A DNA stretch of 64,000 bases, from the NCBI GenBank assembly GCA_007258455.2, contig VDFB02321329.1:62001-126000 (forward strand), read 5' to 3'. This document shows positions 1 through 12,920 of the stretch, piece by piece (position 1 is the stretch's first letter; each line of letters starts with the position of its first letter). The notes under the pieces are model-generated. The model saw only the letters and a program-made list of their open reading frames with translations, had not been told where the DNA came from and ran no database searches. The position numbers and the translations under genes were made by a program. This DNA comes from Sequoia sempervirens. Its lineage: Eukaryota; Streptophyta; Pinopsida; Cupressales; Cupressaceae.

Positions 1-2529
1 AGCTTAATTAGACTATTGAAGTTGAGTAATGTATTATTAAGATTAATGAAATAAAATAATTATGGAGCAAGCTCTAATAAATCTGATTGAAAATAATTGC
101 TTAGATACATCCTTAGGGGTCTAGTCTCGCCCTAGTTTGACACCACTTTCCGACCCCAACTTAGCAGAATGTAAGACCAAGGTAAGGCGGGTTGTGTGTT
201 GTGCTTGGACGTAGGGATGCCCCGGAGTCAATAAAATAAATAAATTGCTATACCTTTTTGTCATTTTTGAAATGGTTTAGATTGAAATATTTTGATCAAT
301 TGGAGACCAATTTACTAAAAATTCATAATGTGATTTTAGTATACATGTTATATACATCCTCAGGGGACTAGTCTCACCCTAGCATGACACCCCTCTTGAC
401 CCCAACTTGGAAAATTGTAAGACCAAAAACCCTAAACCCTAGAATAAATAGTTGATACCTTTTTATCATTTTTGAAAGAGGTTTAGATTGAAATATTTTG
501 ATTAATTGGAAGCCAATTTATAAAAAACGTAATGTAATTTTAATGTACCTATTAGATACATGTTACATACATCCTCAAATGACTAGTTTCACCCTGGTGT
601 GCCACACCTTTCTCGACCCCACTTGGCAGAATGCAAGACTAAGGTAAAGCAGGTTGTGTGTTGTGTTTAGTCTTAGATATACGTTAATTAATTAAAAACA
701 AAAAAATAGTTCATACATTTTTATCGTTTTTGAAATGGGTTTAAATCAAAATATTTTGATTAATTGGAGATCAATTTACAAAGAAATTATAGTGTGATTT
801 TAGTGTACCTGTTAGATACATCCTTAGTAGACTAGTCTTGCCCTAGCTTGACACCACTTTTTGAGCTCAACTTGGCAGAATGTAAGACCAATGTAAGGCA
901 AGTTGTGTGTTATGCTTGGTTGTCGAGGTATTTTGAGTCAATAAAAAAGAAAGAGTTAATACATTTTTATCATTTTTTGAATGGGTTTAGATTGAAATAT
1001 GTTTTGATTAATTAAAAAACTCAGAAAAATTTATAATGTGATTTTAGTGTACTGGTCGTGTACATTCTTAAGGGACTAGTCTCACACTAGCGTGACACCC
1101 TTTCCCAACCCCAACTTGGCAGAATGTAAGACCAAGGTAAGGTGGGTTGTGTGTTGCACTTGGCCATGGAGATATCCTAAAGTCAATAAAACAAGAAATA
1201 GTTGATACATTTTTATCGTTTTTAAAAGGGGTTTAGATTGAAATATTTTGACAAATTGCAAATCAATTTACAAAAAAATTATAATTTGATTTTAGTGTGC
1301 TTGTTATATATTTAGGGGACGTGTCTCGTCCTAGCGTGACACTCCTTCTTGACACCAACTTGGCAGAATGTAAGACTAAGGTAAGGTGAGTTGTGTGTTG
1401 TGCTTGGACGTAGAGATATATCTTTGAGTCAATAAAATAAATAAATAGTTGATACCTTTTTATCATTTTTGAAAGGGTTTATATTGAAATATTTTGATTA
1501 ATTGGAAACCAATTTACTAAAAAAATCGTAATGTGATTTTAATACACATGTTATATACATCCTTAGGGGACTAGTCTCGCCCTAGCATGACACCCTTTCT
1601 CGACCCCAACTTGGCAAAATGTAAGACCAAGGTAAGGCGGGTTGTGTGTTGTGCTTGGACGTAGGGATACTCTTGAGTTAATAAAAAGAAAAATTGTTAT
1701 ACTTTTTTATCATTTTTGAAAGGGTTTAGATTGAAATATTTTGATTAATTGGGGACCAATTTACAAAAAATTAATAATGTGATTTTAGTATATATCTTAT
1801 ATACATCCTCAAAGGACTAGTCTCGCCCGAGCATGACAACCCTTCGCGACCCCAACTTGGAAAATTTTAAGACAAAGGTAAGGCAGTTTGCCTGTTGTGC
1901 TTGGTCGTAGGGATACCCCTGAATCAATAAAAAAGGAATAAATAGTTGATACTTTTTTATCATTTTTGAAAGTGGTTTAGATTGAAATATTTTGATTAAT
2001 TGGAGGCCAATTTACAAAAAATCATAATGTAATTTTAATGTACATGTTGCATACATCCTCATATGAATAGTTTTCCCCTTGGTGTGGCACCCCTACCCGA
2101 CCTCAACTTGGTAGAATGTATAACTAAAAAAAAATGGGTTGTGTGTTGTGTGTTGTGTTTAATCGTAGAGATACATTAATTAATAAAAAACAAAAAAAGA
2201 GTTCGTACATTTTTATCATTTTTGAAATGGATTTAAATCAAAATATTTTGATTAATTAGAGGTGAATTTACAAAAAAAATATAATGTGATTTCAGTGTAC
2301 TTGTTAGATACATCCTTAGTAGACTAGTCTTGCCCTAACTTGACACCAGTTTTTGACCCCAACTTGGTAGAATGTAAGACCAAAGTAAGGCAGGTTGCGT
2401 GTTATTGTTGGTCGCCGAGATATTTTGAGTCAATAAAAAAAAAGAATTAATAGTTTTTATCATTTTATAAATGTGTTTAGATTGAAATATGTTTTAACTA
2501 ATTGGAAGCCAGAAAAAAATCATGAATAT
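1..2529 (+). repeat. Sat246 satellite array, left block
   Basis: Ten tandem monomers of about 246 bp are visible. The recurring GACTAGTCT-like core lies near 120, 368, 581, 830, 1074, 1317, 1568, 1815, 2064 and 2322. Each monomer also has a CCCCAACTTGGCAGAATG block, a GGTTGTGTGTTGTGCTTGG block and an AAATATTTTGATTAATTGG block. Variants recur every sixth copy: the 581 and 2064 copies share GGTGTG(C/G)CAC, and the 830 and 2322 copies share TAGACTAGTCTTGCCCTA. This gives a higher-order unit of about 1.49 kb. The block ends where the Gyp-A LTR begins, near 2530. No gene is present. Confidence 0.93.
430..441 (+). repeat. Interstitial plant telomere units
   Basis: CCCTAAACCCTA, nearly two Arabidopsis-type heptamers, replaces about 35 bp of the monomer that normally carries the GGTAAGGCGGGTTGTG block. 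The monomer spacing drops to about 213 bp here. Two units are too few for a telomere. Filler added during break repair is the simplest reading. Confidence 0.6.
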
Positions 2530-4797
2530 ATACAAAATACCGCACTATTTTTTTTTTTTGAAAAGGAAACATTGCAAAAAATGAATATGTACATACATTA
2601 CATGAAAAGCAACTATACATTTACAAAGTCATCTACGTCCTCTAGGGTACACAGAACGGTCATTACGAAACATAAACTTTTATCAAATCAAAACGAATAA
2701 AAGCCAAGAGTACATAATGATGATATACAACCATTAAAGATCAAAAGAGAGGAATACGATACCTCACTTTATTCCAATTGAATTCATAGTTCCAATAATA
2801 CAATTGTGGAGCATATTTTTACAGATACAACACATCATAATTACATAATACATTACATAAAGCTTCCCTTATATCATCGAGAAGAATACATTGAGTACAA
2901 GGATAATTACATAAATGAGGTTTAAGGTACAAAAAGAAGAACAGTCTTCATCCAAGTGAAGCTTTGGAGACTCTACATCTGCTTCCGCAACACGAACATA
3001 AACTAGGAACCCAATGGTGTGCATAGCACATTCCACTAGACCACGTGGACCCTAAGGTCCACCCCTCGTGCTAGGAGATGACAAGAAAGGACCCACGACC
3101 AAGATAGACAAGCAGATCGATCACAAGACCAAATCGCAAGGTCAACCAAAACATAACATACAACAATCTCAACAACCACTTACAATGTGACTACTTCCAA
3201 AGGCAACAAAGGAAAGGCAAGGGATACTATGGGAAAGGGTCATTGCACGATCCTAATATAAAACTTTACACAATCAGGGGTGTACCAAACATAAAAAGCA
3301 CAAACGAATGCGTGTGCAAAGCATGAACCATCTCGCTCATAGTCATAACTAAGGCAAAACAAATCATAGAACAAAGTACACCTATGAGGACTTAAATAGG
3401 AATACGATCAATGGGAACACAAAGGTTTAATCGTGGGAAAATTCAACACAAAACAGGTTTCCCATCACCTCTGGAAGCCTGCAACCTATTACCCATAACT
3501 TATCAAAAAGGAAAAGACTTAAGCATTTACGAGTTCCCAACTTATCCAGAACATGTCTATACACAAAGATTACCTCAAAAGCGAAATAGAGCAAGAGGAA
3601 AATATGATTAACATGGAACCACTAATATGCATTAGAAATTGATTCCAACAAGCACTGAGAATATAAACAAAATAACTATCTAAACATGTTCAAAGACGAC
3701 TTTAGATACCCATTCATTTGAACGTGAACATAATCCAATCTTATTAAAGACAACGTAATGAATAATTAAATAATTCACTATAATTAAAAGCATTTGGAAC
3801 CATAATATCTATTAAATAGATAAGCACTATGAAACCTGTAGTATGCAAAACCTCAGATTTCTTTTAATTTAAAATTCCTACCCTATACTTTTGTTTACTT
3901 CAAATTAATTAAGATTTAAAATATAACCTATAATAAATTTAATTCAAATGTAATATGTTTATTTACTTCAATTAAATTTAATCAAAATATAACATACGTA
4001 CAAATCATAAATCTATTAGTAAATGAATCTGTAAATATATTTAACTTTAAATAACTTGTATATAAATCTAATTTGAAGGCACTTTGTGAATAGATCTAAT
4101 CTAAATGTGTTAGGAATAAATCTGTTTGAGATATACATGAAAATAATTCAAATATTAAATATACCTCAATAGTAAACATTACTTCAAATTAATTAAAATT
4201 TAAAATATAACCTATAATAAATTTAATAAAAAATATAACATAAATCACAAATTTAATATTAGAGGAATTGTAAATAAATTTAATTTTAAGTGGTTTTGTA
4301 ATTAAAACTAATTTAAATGTACTTTGAAATAAATCTAATCCTTTCTATTTTAAATGCTTTTGAGAAAACAAAACCTATTTAAATGCGTCCACAAATAAAT
4401 CTAACCTTAAACATAATTGAAAATAAATCTAATTTTAATGTACCTGGATTTGAGTAAATAATACTTAATTTTATTTTATAATTCTTTTCAAGAAAACAAT
4501 TCACTTAGTTATCTACTCAATCCCATTACCTGAATAATTATATTATCCAATACTTTTATTTAATTCTACCAATTTCAAAGACACCTTAAATAATCACTTT
4601 ACACTTTATTTGCACATCATTATAAATTTATTTATAGTAATTAAAGAATCATATTATATAAAATACAAACCATTCGCTGATAAAGATCACTTTAAAATGA
4701 ACTCATAAATAAAACCTATCTATTCCATTTACATTATCATTATTCTTTTAAATCTAGATTTCTATATTACACCTTTTTAATCATAGTACTTACCATG

Positions 4798-4922
<125 letters not shown>

Positions 4923-5879
4923 AAATTTCCATTTTATTATTAATATAAACTTATTAATGGTGCAATATTATTTATTAAGATGATTATTTACTATATCAAT
5001 AAAACCATGTTAAAATAAGGATATTGATATTATTGTTAAAATAACATTAACATCAATGATATATATATATATAAATGAGTAATATTTCCTAACATTAAAA
5101 TTTAAATAACAATATTGGCATTAATAATGGGAACTCCATTATATTTTCCAACAGTGACAATATTTTAACAATATAGTTTTATTTTTTTTTATCCCTCCCA
5201 ACGATACTTGATAATGTTGATTTCCCTATTATTTTCTATGCCCATAACTTCCAACCACACATACAAGGAGGAAATTAAGGCAAGAATGTAGGTATGATAT
5301 TAGCTATCCTACATTAATGGTTGGATAATAGAAACGCCTCCCATTTATTTTAGGACATTAAACTCTTCAATGGACAAAGAACAACCATGATATAATTATT
5401 ATTATTTTGGTATCAAATTACAACTCAATAAACTTTGTATTAGATGTGATCAACCGAATCAATGATGAGATAAGAATAAACTCTGTAATCAACAACAACG
5501 CCTCTTAATATTTAATTGCAAAGTGTGGTTATTGTGTAAATATCTGCTATAAATTTTAAGTTGTAGAGTATAGATTAATAATAGTAAACAATAGCATCCA
5601 TTTTATTTTATTTTAATTTTCTTGAGCGGAGCAATCTCTCCTACTATTCATGGGTGAGGAATTAAATTGATGTGACTTGGGTGTTTTACGGCATTGAGAG
5701 ACCCCCCCAACCACTACTTTCACACTTATTGTAAGCTTATTTTAGTCTTTGCTTGGTTCGTGAGTCCCCAGATTGCAAATGGTATTAGGGACATTATTTA
5801 AACTTTATACACCCTCCAAAACACAGCAGCAGTGATAGGTTGCCGATGGTTTAAGGGAGATTATATCAATTTATACACC

Positions 5880-6537
5880 CTCCAAAGTCTAACTTCTACA
5901 GCTGCGGTAGGATGCCAATGTTCAGGTAGGATTAGATGGGAATGTGAACGCACCACAAGGCATGCGAACTACATGACAAAATGTCTCAAAGGAACAGGGT
6001 CACATGGCCTGGAGGCTACACACAAAACAGGTTTAAGAGATAGGCTTAAGAAACTTTCAAGCAAATGCAATTAGTAGGAGTAAAGCCAAATTTTAAAACC
6101 TTTTCCATCATCCTCTCTGCCTGCACCAAAATGGGAGTTTTACAACAAGGTATGGACACCCATGCATGGAGGATATTGTGAGACATTCTAGCATATGGAG
6201 GATTTCCAACTATGCTTGCAGTCAATGACAAACGGATATGTAAACAGGAAAAATAAATTATGACTTATAATTTTTGTTGAACCCCAAAACAGATAATTAT
6301 TCATCACTCCTTGTTGACATTGTGGTTGCAAAGGATAAAGAGCCTGAAAACACAATTGGGGTTAGCTCTAGAATATACATTGATATTGCATACTCATTTA
6401 ACGAAGATGATGAAGATGAGGTAGTGAAACAAAAAACCCAAGGCCAAGGTAAATGGAGGAGGATTAGGCATCTCCAAAAATATATATACACTTTGTTGGA
6501 GAGGATTTCAACAGAAGAACAATACTCTACAATTTAG
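5880..6537 (+). pseudogene. PPR protein gene fragment (PLS class)
   Basis: One + strand frame, read through several stops, gives DKMSQRNRVTW at about 5976-6008, then GYTQNRF, then ETFKQMQLVGVKPN followed by FKTFSIILSAC and TKMGVLQQGMDTH, up to about 6160. This is the typical order of PPR repeats of the plant PLS subfamily: F(D)KM..RNVVSW..MI.GY.QNG...EAL..F..M...GVKPN..TF..ILSAC...G. A weaker second part (6274-6537) reads LLNPKTDNYSSLL and later QKYIYTLLERIS, resembling the E/E+ tail, with repeats missing in between. Family members are organelle RNA-binding proteins of 500-900 residues; this piece is short and carries stops, so it is dead. It lies inside the LTR of Gyp-A, probably as part of an unrecognised insertion. 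Confidence 0.65.
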
Positions 6538-9500
6538 AGGTAGGCAAGCGGAGATCTCTTCCCAATATGAACAAATCATGGATATATGAATTCTAAGGGC
6601 ATGCATTATAACCCATTTATGTGCATATAAAGATTAAAAGCAAATTGTAACATTTCAACAATTTAGGTGTCAAAGTCCGTTTATTTTAGGTAAATATATC
6701 TTTACACATACTAAATTATAATGCAATAAATCATGCCTATTTATTTACAAACCAATAATAGGAAACTAGACAACGATGGTACCTGAATTCCCTTGTTGTT
6801 TGTACGAAAATCTAATGACGAGACCACTTCTCCTCCTCTTTTTCTCTTTTTTTTACCACAGCATATTTTTCTGTTTTTCTGGTGAATCCTCCCCTTTTTT
6901 TCCCCAATTTTTTTATTAAGAAAACTTAGTAGTGTTGGATATGAAATGGGACAAGTGGCTATTTCCCCAATTTCCTTTTCACCACCCGACACTTTTATCT
7001 TTCTCTGGTTTTCCACTTGGAGGTAATTCTTTCGTTTGAAAAGAAATAGAAACCTACCCTCTACTAAGGCTTTAAATTTAATAATTTTCAATGGCCGATA
7101 TTAATTTTTTTTTTTTTACCTTTGGTTTAATATTGCGACAGGTAGAGATTTCATCCTTAGTTAAAAATTTTACCTGCTAACTCAAAACATTAATATATAT
7201 TAAATTAAATTAAATTAAACTTAAACTTACCACCGATTCATCTCGAGAATTCTTTTTAAATAAAATCTATATATATATATATTACCAAATGCAAAATTGA
7301 CAAAATATTTATTTTTGCATAATTCCTTACTATAATTAAATAAATAATACTACTTAATTAAATAAATAATATTATTTAATTAAACAAACAATATTATTTA
7401 ATAGATACTCGAAATTTACACAGTTGTAATTAAGATATTATTCTATTAAGACAATTTGAATAATATTTAGACAATTTGAATAATATTTTGTAACGCCCCG
7501 CCACGCAACCTTAGGGGAAGTTGCAATTTACTAAACAAACGAACTATTTTTTTTTTGAATAGGAACAATTAACATACAAGTTCACTAACCATTGCCAACC
7601 AATCCCTAAGGTTGCGAGACTGTGTTACTTAAACCAAACATGAAACATGAAATAAAACCATACCATATAATTACTTAACCAATAAAGTTCACATACATTC
7701 CATTCATAATAATATACATCCAAAAATATGAGATACCACTTGATTCCAATAATATAACTTACAACATGATTACAACTCATTCCCCGAATGAGGTAATTCC
7801 AATAAGTATGATTACATATTGCAAATTCCACCTCGATACCAAATGAGGGGTAATAAAATACAAAACCAACTGAATGAATTAAGCATGAGAAGAAACTGAA
7901 TCCCACAAGCTCTCCAATTGGAATCTCATCCACACGAACAAGAAGCCAACCCAACAGATTAAGGAGCATGTTCCACCCAACCATGTGATACCTGAAGGCT
8001 CACCCCCCATGCTAGGAGATAGTAAAAAGGATTCCTAGGCAAGACCAACCACCACTAGACAAAGGATGACTAACACTGACACAACCAATCACATGAGCCA
8101 TACAACCATAAGAATAACACAAGTACAAATCTAACAACACTGACATAAGTCACATTGCTTCCAAAAGTAAGATAGATCGAGGAGATAAGAAGACCAAAAA
8201 CATAAACCAATTACCAACTGTTGTCAAAGAAAGAGTGTCATCACATAGCTCATCATGGGATATCCATCTGGGAATCTTCCTAGGCTCTGACCCCCACTAT
8301 GGGTTGTCCTGGTGGTCTCTACCAAATCCCGACACCCATGCTCACTCATGCGGAATCAAATACCTCTCGTAAGGACAAGATAGATGACCTTTCCATTCCA
8401 AGTCTTCCTGTCTCATCTCAAGTCTATACAAGCCCTTGGGTCCATGAGCGAGGCATAATTAATCTTGTTTAATGTTTGATGCAACCTAAGTTTCTAAAAG
8501 TTTATTTAGTTATCACTGAATTAACCAACTTGCAAAGAGTTTCCCATTGCAAGCCACTCCTCTAAAACAACATACACGGTAAAAACCACAATAGGTAACT
8601 AGATAATATGACCTTTCCAATCCAAGGAGGTAACAAATCAACGAACTCACTTCAAAAACTAGAGGTAACAAGGTCAAGACCCTCTCCAAACACTGGAGGC
8701 AACAAAGTCAAAACCCTCTCCAAACACTGGAGGAAAAACATAATATAAACTCCACTCCTTCCCAAGGAAGTACAAACCGCATAACCGTCTCCTATTCCCA
8801 AGGAGGCACAAAACATCCCCATTCGTGAAAACCAAGTGAAACAACATGGTGTAACTATATGCACTTTCCACGACACATCAAAGGTTGACTATCATAATGA
8901 CAACCCGTACCAATAAACAAACCCCTATCTGGAAGACTTCCAAACCATTTGCTCTACTTCCACAACATCAAGGACGAACATGATAACACTACAAGCATTT
9001 CAGACAGTTAAATAAGCTAATGTTCGGATTTTCTAAACCCAATCAATCACAGTTTTCATTACTTGCATTTATCCAATCAATTAAACCCATTTCCTTTCAC
9101 GACATTGAAATATTTAAAAAAAATAGATCATTTACTCTAAATTTCATAGCCATATTCCAAAATCAAGACATTTAATAAATAACATCATTGGATTAAAATT
9201 AAACCAATCATTAACTCTGAGTCTCACAATCATATACTGTAAATAAATCCACTTGATTAATAAAACATTTAGATTAAATAACAAGTCCCTCCTTTACTCT
9301 AAGTTTCGCCACTATATTCTATAATCAAAACATTTTAATAATTAAACATTTAGATCAAATAAATCAGTCTTTATTTCAACTCAGCATTAAATAAATCAAT
9401 TAAACCTTATCTCTAATTGAATACAATTATATTCCAACAAATATACTTAGTAGTACATACTCAATGTATATCATGTTATATATTTAAAGATCTAAATCAC

Positions 9501-10148
9501 ATTGTCGACATTAAAGGATATTAAACCAATAATTCAATTCTACTTGATCAATCTACAATTAATCAAAAACAATATTTTAAATAAAAACGTTCGATTATTA
9601 ATCAATTTCATTTCCGCTTATACAAATGAGATAATCATTTCAAAGTTCCTATTTTAGTTATTAAACATCATTTTAACTTATGCCTCTAAAAAATTATTTT
9701 ATATTCTAAGGTTTACTGATTATTCCTGATAATTGAAAATGAAATCTCTAAGTAAAGATATTTGTTTATAAAATCAACTCTTTCTATAATCATTAAATTT
9801 CCTAATGTTCACTTGGCACCCTTAAGGAATTAAATTTAATACTTTAATTCTATTTGCTCAATCATGGTTAAGGATTAAAATAATCTCTTTTAAATATCAT
9901 TGTTTATTAAAATGTCAATTCCATTCAACTATATTATTGCTATAATCATTTTAAAACAATTCTTATTTAAAATAATTAATCATCATTTAAATGTCTCAAC
10001 TATCTAAACATTATCATTATAATCCAATTATTTTAAAATTTAATACTTCATTATTCATATATAAATATATATTTAATATTATTTTAATAATAAAAAACGA
10101 ATTTACATTTTGAAGAAAAGAAACGAATTTTCTTTTGAAGAAGTGGAA

Positions 10149-10412
10149 GCCCTAATTAGGGCACACGTTGCCCAGCCTCCCCATGGGTGGCGGGCTTGTG
10201 TGCTCGCACACAGTCCGTCCCCCATGGGCAATGGGCTTTTGTGCTCGGCACACAGCATCCGCCTCCCACGGGTGGTGGGACTGTGTGCCCAACACACAGC
10301 CTCCACCTCCCACGGCGGTGGGCCTGTGTGCTCGCACACAGTCCATCCGCCATGGGGCACCGCGGCGGTGGCGGATGGGTGGCGGTGGGGGATTGGCCTC
10401 CCCTACCTCCCT
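10149..10412. repeat. GC-rich 43-bp tandem repeats in sLTR-1
   Basis: Inside strongly AT-rich LTR sequence there is an abrupt GC-rich patch. A unit containing CACACAGYMTCC and CCCAYGG starts near 10206, 10248, 10291 and 10334, a period of 42-43 bp in four diverged copies. Each contains small dyads around CCCATGGG or CCCACGGG. The overlapping ORFs on both strands come from base composition and repetition, not from genes. Confidence 0.85.
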
Positions 10413-11808
10413 TAAAAAAAAAAAACTTTATTTTATTTACATTTTAAAAAGCAAAGTAAACTCCCACAAAAATACACATGGAGATCTTCACAAAAACCAG
10501 GGTTATTTTCCAGATATGGAAACCCTAGGAGATTTATATATAAACTTATGGGTCTTATTGTGCAAATGCCCAACAAAAAACTTGCAACCAAAACAATAAA
10601 TTTTTCAATACAGCCATAGGGTTTAGATTTCAGTTTTGACAATAAATCTCTTTTGGTTTTCATTCTATTTTTCCATGGTTTGATTTTAGTTTTGGTTTTC
10701 ATTTCTAAATCCCACCACAAAATGCAAGTTTTCAATACAATTTCTTATGGGTTTCATTGGATTCAAACAACATTTCAAAGATTTCTAAATAGCATATTGA
10801 CGATTTAATCTATTTTTGAAAATGAAACAAAGCAAGAACAAAGAGGAACTTGATTTTTCCCCAAAGCTTGAAGAACTTCCAAGAGGGTGCTTTCAAGTTC
10901 CTCCTTTCAATCCAACTCAAGCAAGAGTTTCAATCTCCTTCACAAATCCAAGCAAAGCCACCAACAAACTCTCCACCCAAAATTCCCAAAAAAAGCAATC
11001 CACACCAAAATGAAAATAAAAAAGCTAAAATAGAGTTTCCCCCAAAATTGGCCAAACCCTAAAAATCCCGCTCACCAAATATATTTTAAAAACATTAGGA
11101 AGATATTCCCATTTTCAAATTTAAAACAAATTTCTAATTTCTAATTCAAACCTCATGCATTTTTCAAATTTTCATTCAAAACAAACAAATACAATTTTGC
11201 AAAGAATTTACTTTATTAACAATTTTCAAAAGTGAAATAAAAACACATTAACACTTATCTATTTATTTAATTTAAATTTAACTCTAACTATCCAAACAAG
11301 ACTTATGTTTTTATTTTAATTTAAATCTTAATAACCAATAATGCCAAAACAACTATCTCATTTAATATATCACCATAATCTAATTAATCAATTATAAACT
11401 CAATCTAATTTTATTAATTAATCAAATCAATCAATAAACTAATAATTATTTTATTAATTAAATCAAACAAATCAATAAAATAATTAGTATTTCAACATTG
11501 CAACTAAATACATTTAATCATCAATTGAATTACTCCTAACATTTAATAACCTTTATAATTGAAATTAAATAAACACTCAAGGTGAAAAGGACCAAATAAA
11601 CCAATTAACCCGACAACACGCTATGACTAGGGTGACGACTTGGCACGGAAAACCTAGCTACTATCTCCCAATCAATTTTTGTTGGTTAATGGACACGCTC
11701 AAACCTGTGAACAAGGTAGAGTCGATGTCATGTACCTGTCAACCTACAACCAAAGAGTACATCGACATGCATATATATATAATATGATCAAACATGCCGT
11801 TAAGAGGA

Positions 11809-11863
11809 AATCTCATAATCGTAGGGCACTAGCAAGCGAGTGATACAATCCCATCCCCTTCAC
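11809..11863. promoter_or_regulatory. Conserved two-stem inverted repeat, sLTR-1 copy
   Basis: The outer arms are GTTAAG and CTTCAC, with one mismatch. The inner arms are CACTAGC and GCGAGTG around AA, with one mismatch. It is the same arrangement as in the five other long LTRs. Its function is unknown. Confidence 0.55.
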
Positions 11864-12455
11864 CAATACAATATCACTAATTGACGAAGCTAACATCAAT
11901 AACATAACCCAATCATAAAGCATCATTAATTCATGCGTTATTAGGAACGAAGCATAACATAGAAAAGCATTGCCTGATCAACAAAGCACAAAATGGAGGG
12001 GTGTTACATATTTATTTAAACATTAAGATTCACAACTAATTTAATATTTAATTAAATCTTGACGTTTCTTCCACAACTCACATTAATAGTTAAATTTATC
12101 GTTTGATTTCAACCGTAATACTAACCATTGTTGAATTAAATTAACCAATTAACAACAACAATATGCATCTAAATAAAATGATAAACACATTAAGATTTAC
12201 GACTTGAAACAAATGACATAAAATAGGACAATACCATAACAGAATGGGATACTGATGGACGACATCATCAACATTGACGAGGCGACAGACACGGATAGGG
12301 ATACTTTCTTTTCAAATCCATAAACCATGTCATATCCATTGGGTATGTTGGGCACGCTCAAACTCGACAGTGCGGGTGGAGGTGGTGCTCGGTACCTACA
12401 GCCTTGCATAAAACCAAGTGTCAAAACAACATATATATTTAATGCCAAACACCTT

Positions 12456-12519
12456 GTGAGAGAGAATTGCAGTGTGGCAGGGCACTCATGGATGAGCGAT
12501 GCAACACCATCCCTCTCAC
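12456..12519. promoter_or_regulatory. Conserved two-stem inverted repeat, Gyp-A LTR copy
   Basis: The outer arms are GTGAGAG (12456-12462) and CTCTCAC (12513-12519), a perfect 7-bp match. The inner arms are CACTCAT and ATGAGCG around GG (12483-12498). It lies about 390 bp from the LTR edge at 12905, and the other LTRs carry the equivalent at similar distances. Confidence 0.6.
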
Positions 12520-12905
12520 CCGAACCTCAAGCAATAGCACAATCATCATAAATATCATGAAATGAGTATTAAACAATTTACATAACCACACAATATTGCA
12601 TAATAAGGTAAAGACGAACACCATGCATCATTATATCATCAACAACCATATTCTAAACAACGTCATCATTAAACGATAAGTAAACAACTACATAAGCATA
12701 ACATCAAACACCTATGTCCACATATCAAAAATAATAGTGTCGTAAACAACCAAGTCTAGTAAGCAAAACCATCAACCAACCAAATAGTATGATGAAACGG
12801 TCAACAACATAGTCTCGAGTATGCATCAAACATAAATAGTATCTAAACAACATCAGTCACACACAAAAAGTATCATAGGAGTATAGTAACATAGGAGGCA
12901 CTACA

Positions 12906-12920
12906 TCCTCCCCCCTAGAA
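12906..12920 (-). other. Gyp-A polypurine tract
   Basis: Read on the minus strand it is TTCTAGGGGGGAGGA, directly upstream of the 3' LTR start TGTAGTGCC. It primes plus-strand DNA synthesis in LTR retrotransposons. Tek-F has the near-identical CCTAGGGGGGAGAA at the same place. Confidence 0.85.

Larger units (their letters stand above)
7489..12008 (-). mobile_element. sLTR-1, solo gypsy LTR of 4.5 kb
   Basis: On the + strand it starts TGTAACGCCCCGCC and ends GGGGTGTTACA, inverted-matching LTR ends as in Tek-F and Gyp-A. It is flanked by a perfect 5-bp target duplication, TATTT at 7484-7488 and 12009-12013. No internal sequence, primer site or polypurine tract is present, so it is a solo LTR from LTR-LTR recombination. 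Orientation is inferred from Tek-F. It contains a GC-rich repeat patch (10149-10412) and the conserved two-stem inverted repeat (11809-11863). The rest is AT-rich, and short ORFs in it are not credible genes. Confidence 0.9.

Noticed and set aside
6741..7091. 116-codon minus-strand ORF
   Set aside because: Lys/Phe-rich translation of homopolymer-rich DNA without recognisable motif; not supported as a gene.
5100..7100. Helitron carrying the PPR fragment
   Set aside because: I could not identify a TC start, a CTRR end with hairpin, or TIRs, so the carrier is left unclassified.
10103..10599. Six overlapping ORFs on both strands at 10103-10599
   Set aside because: They arise from a GC-rich 43-bp tandem repeat in a solo LTR and read through repeats in every frame; no domain or consistent codon use.
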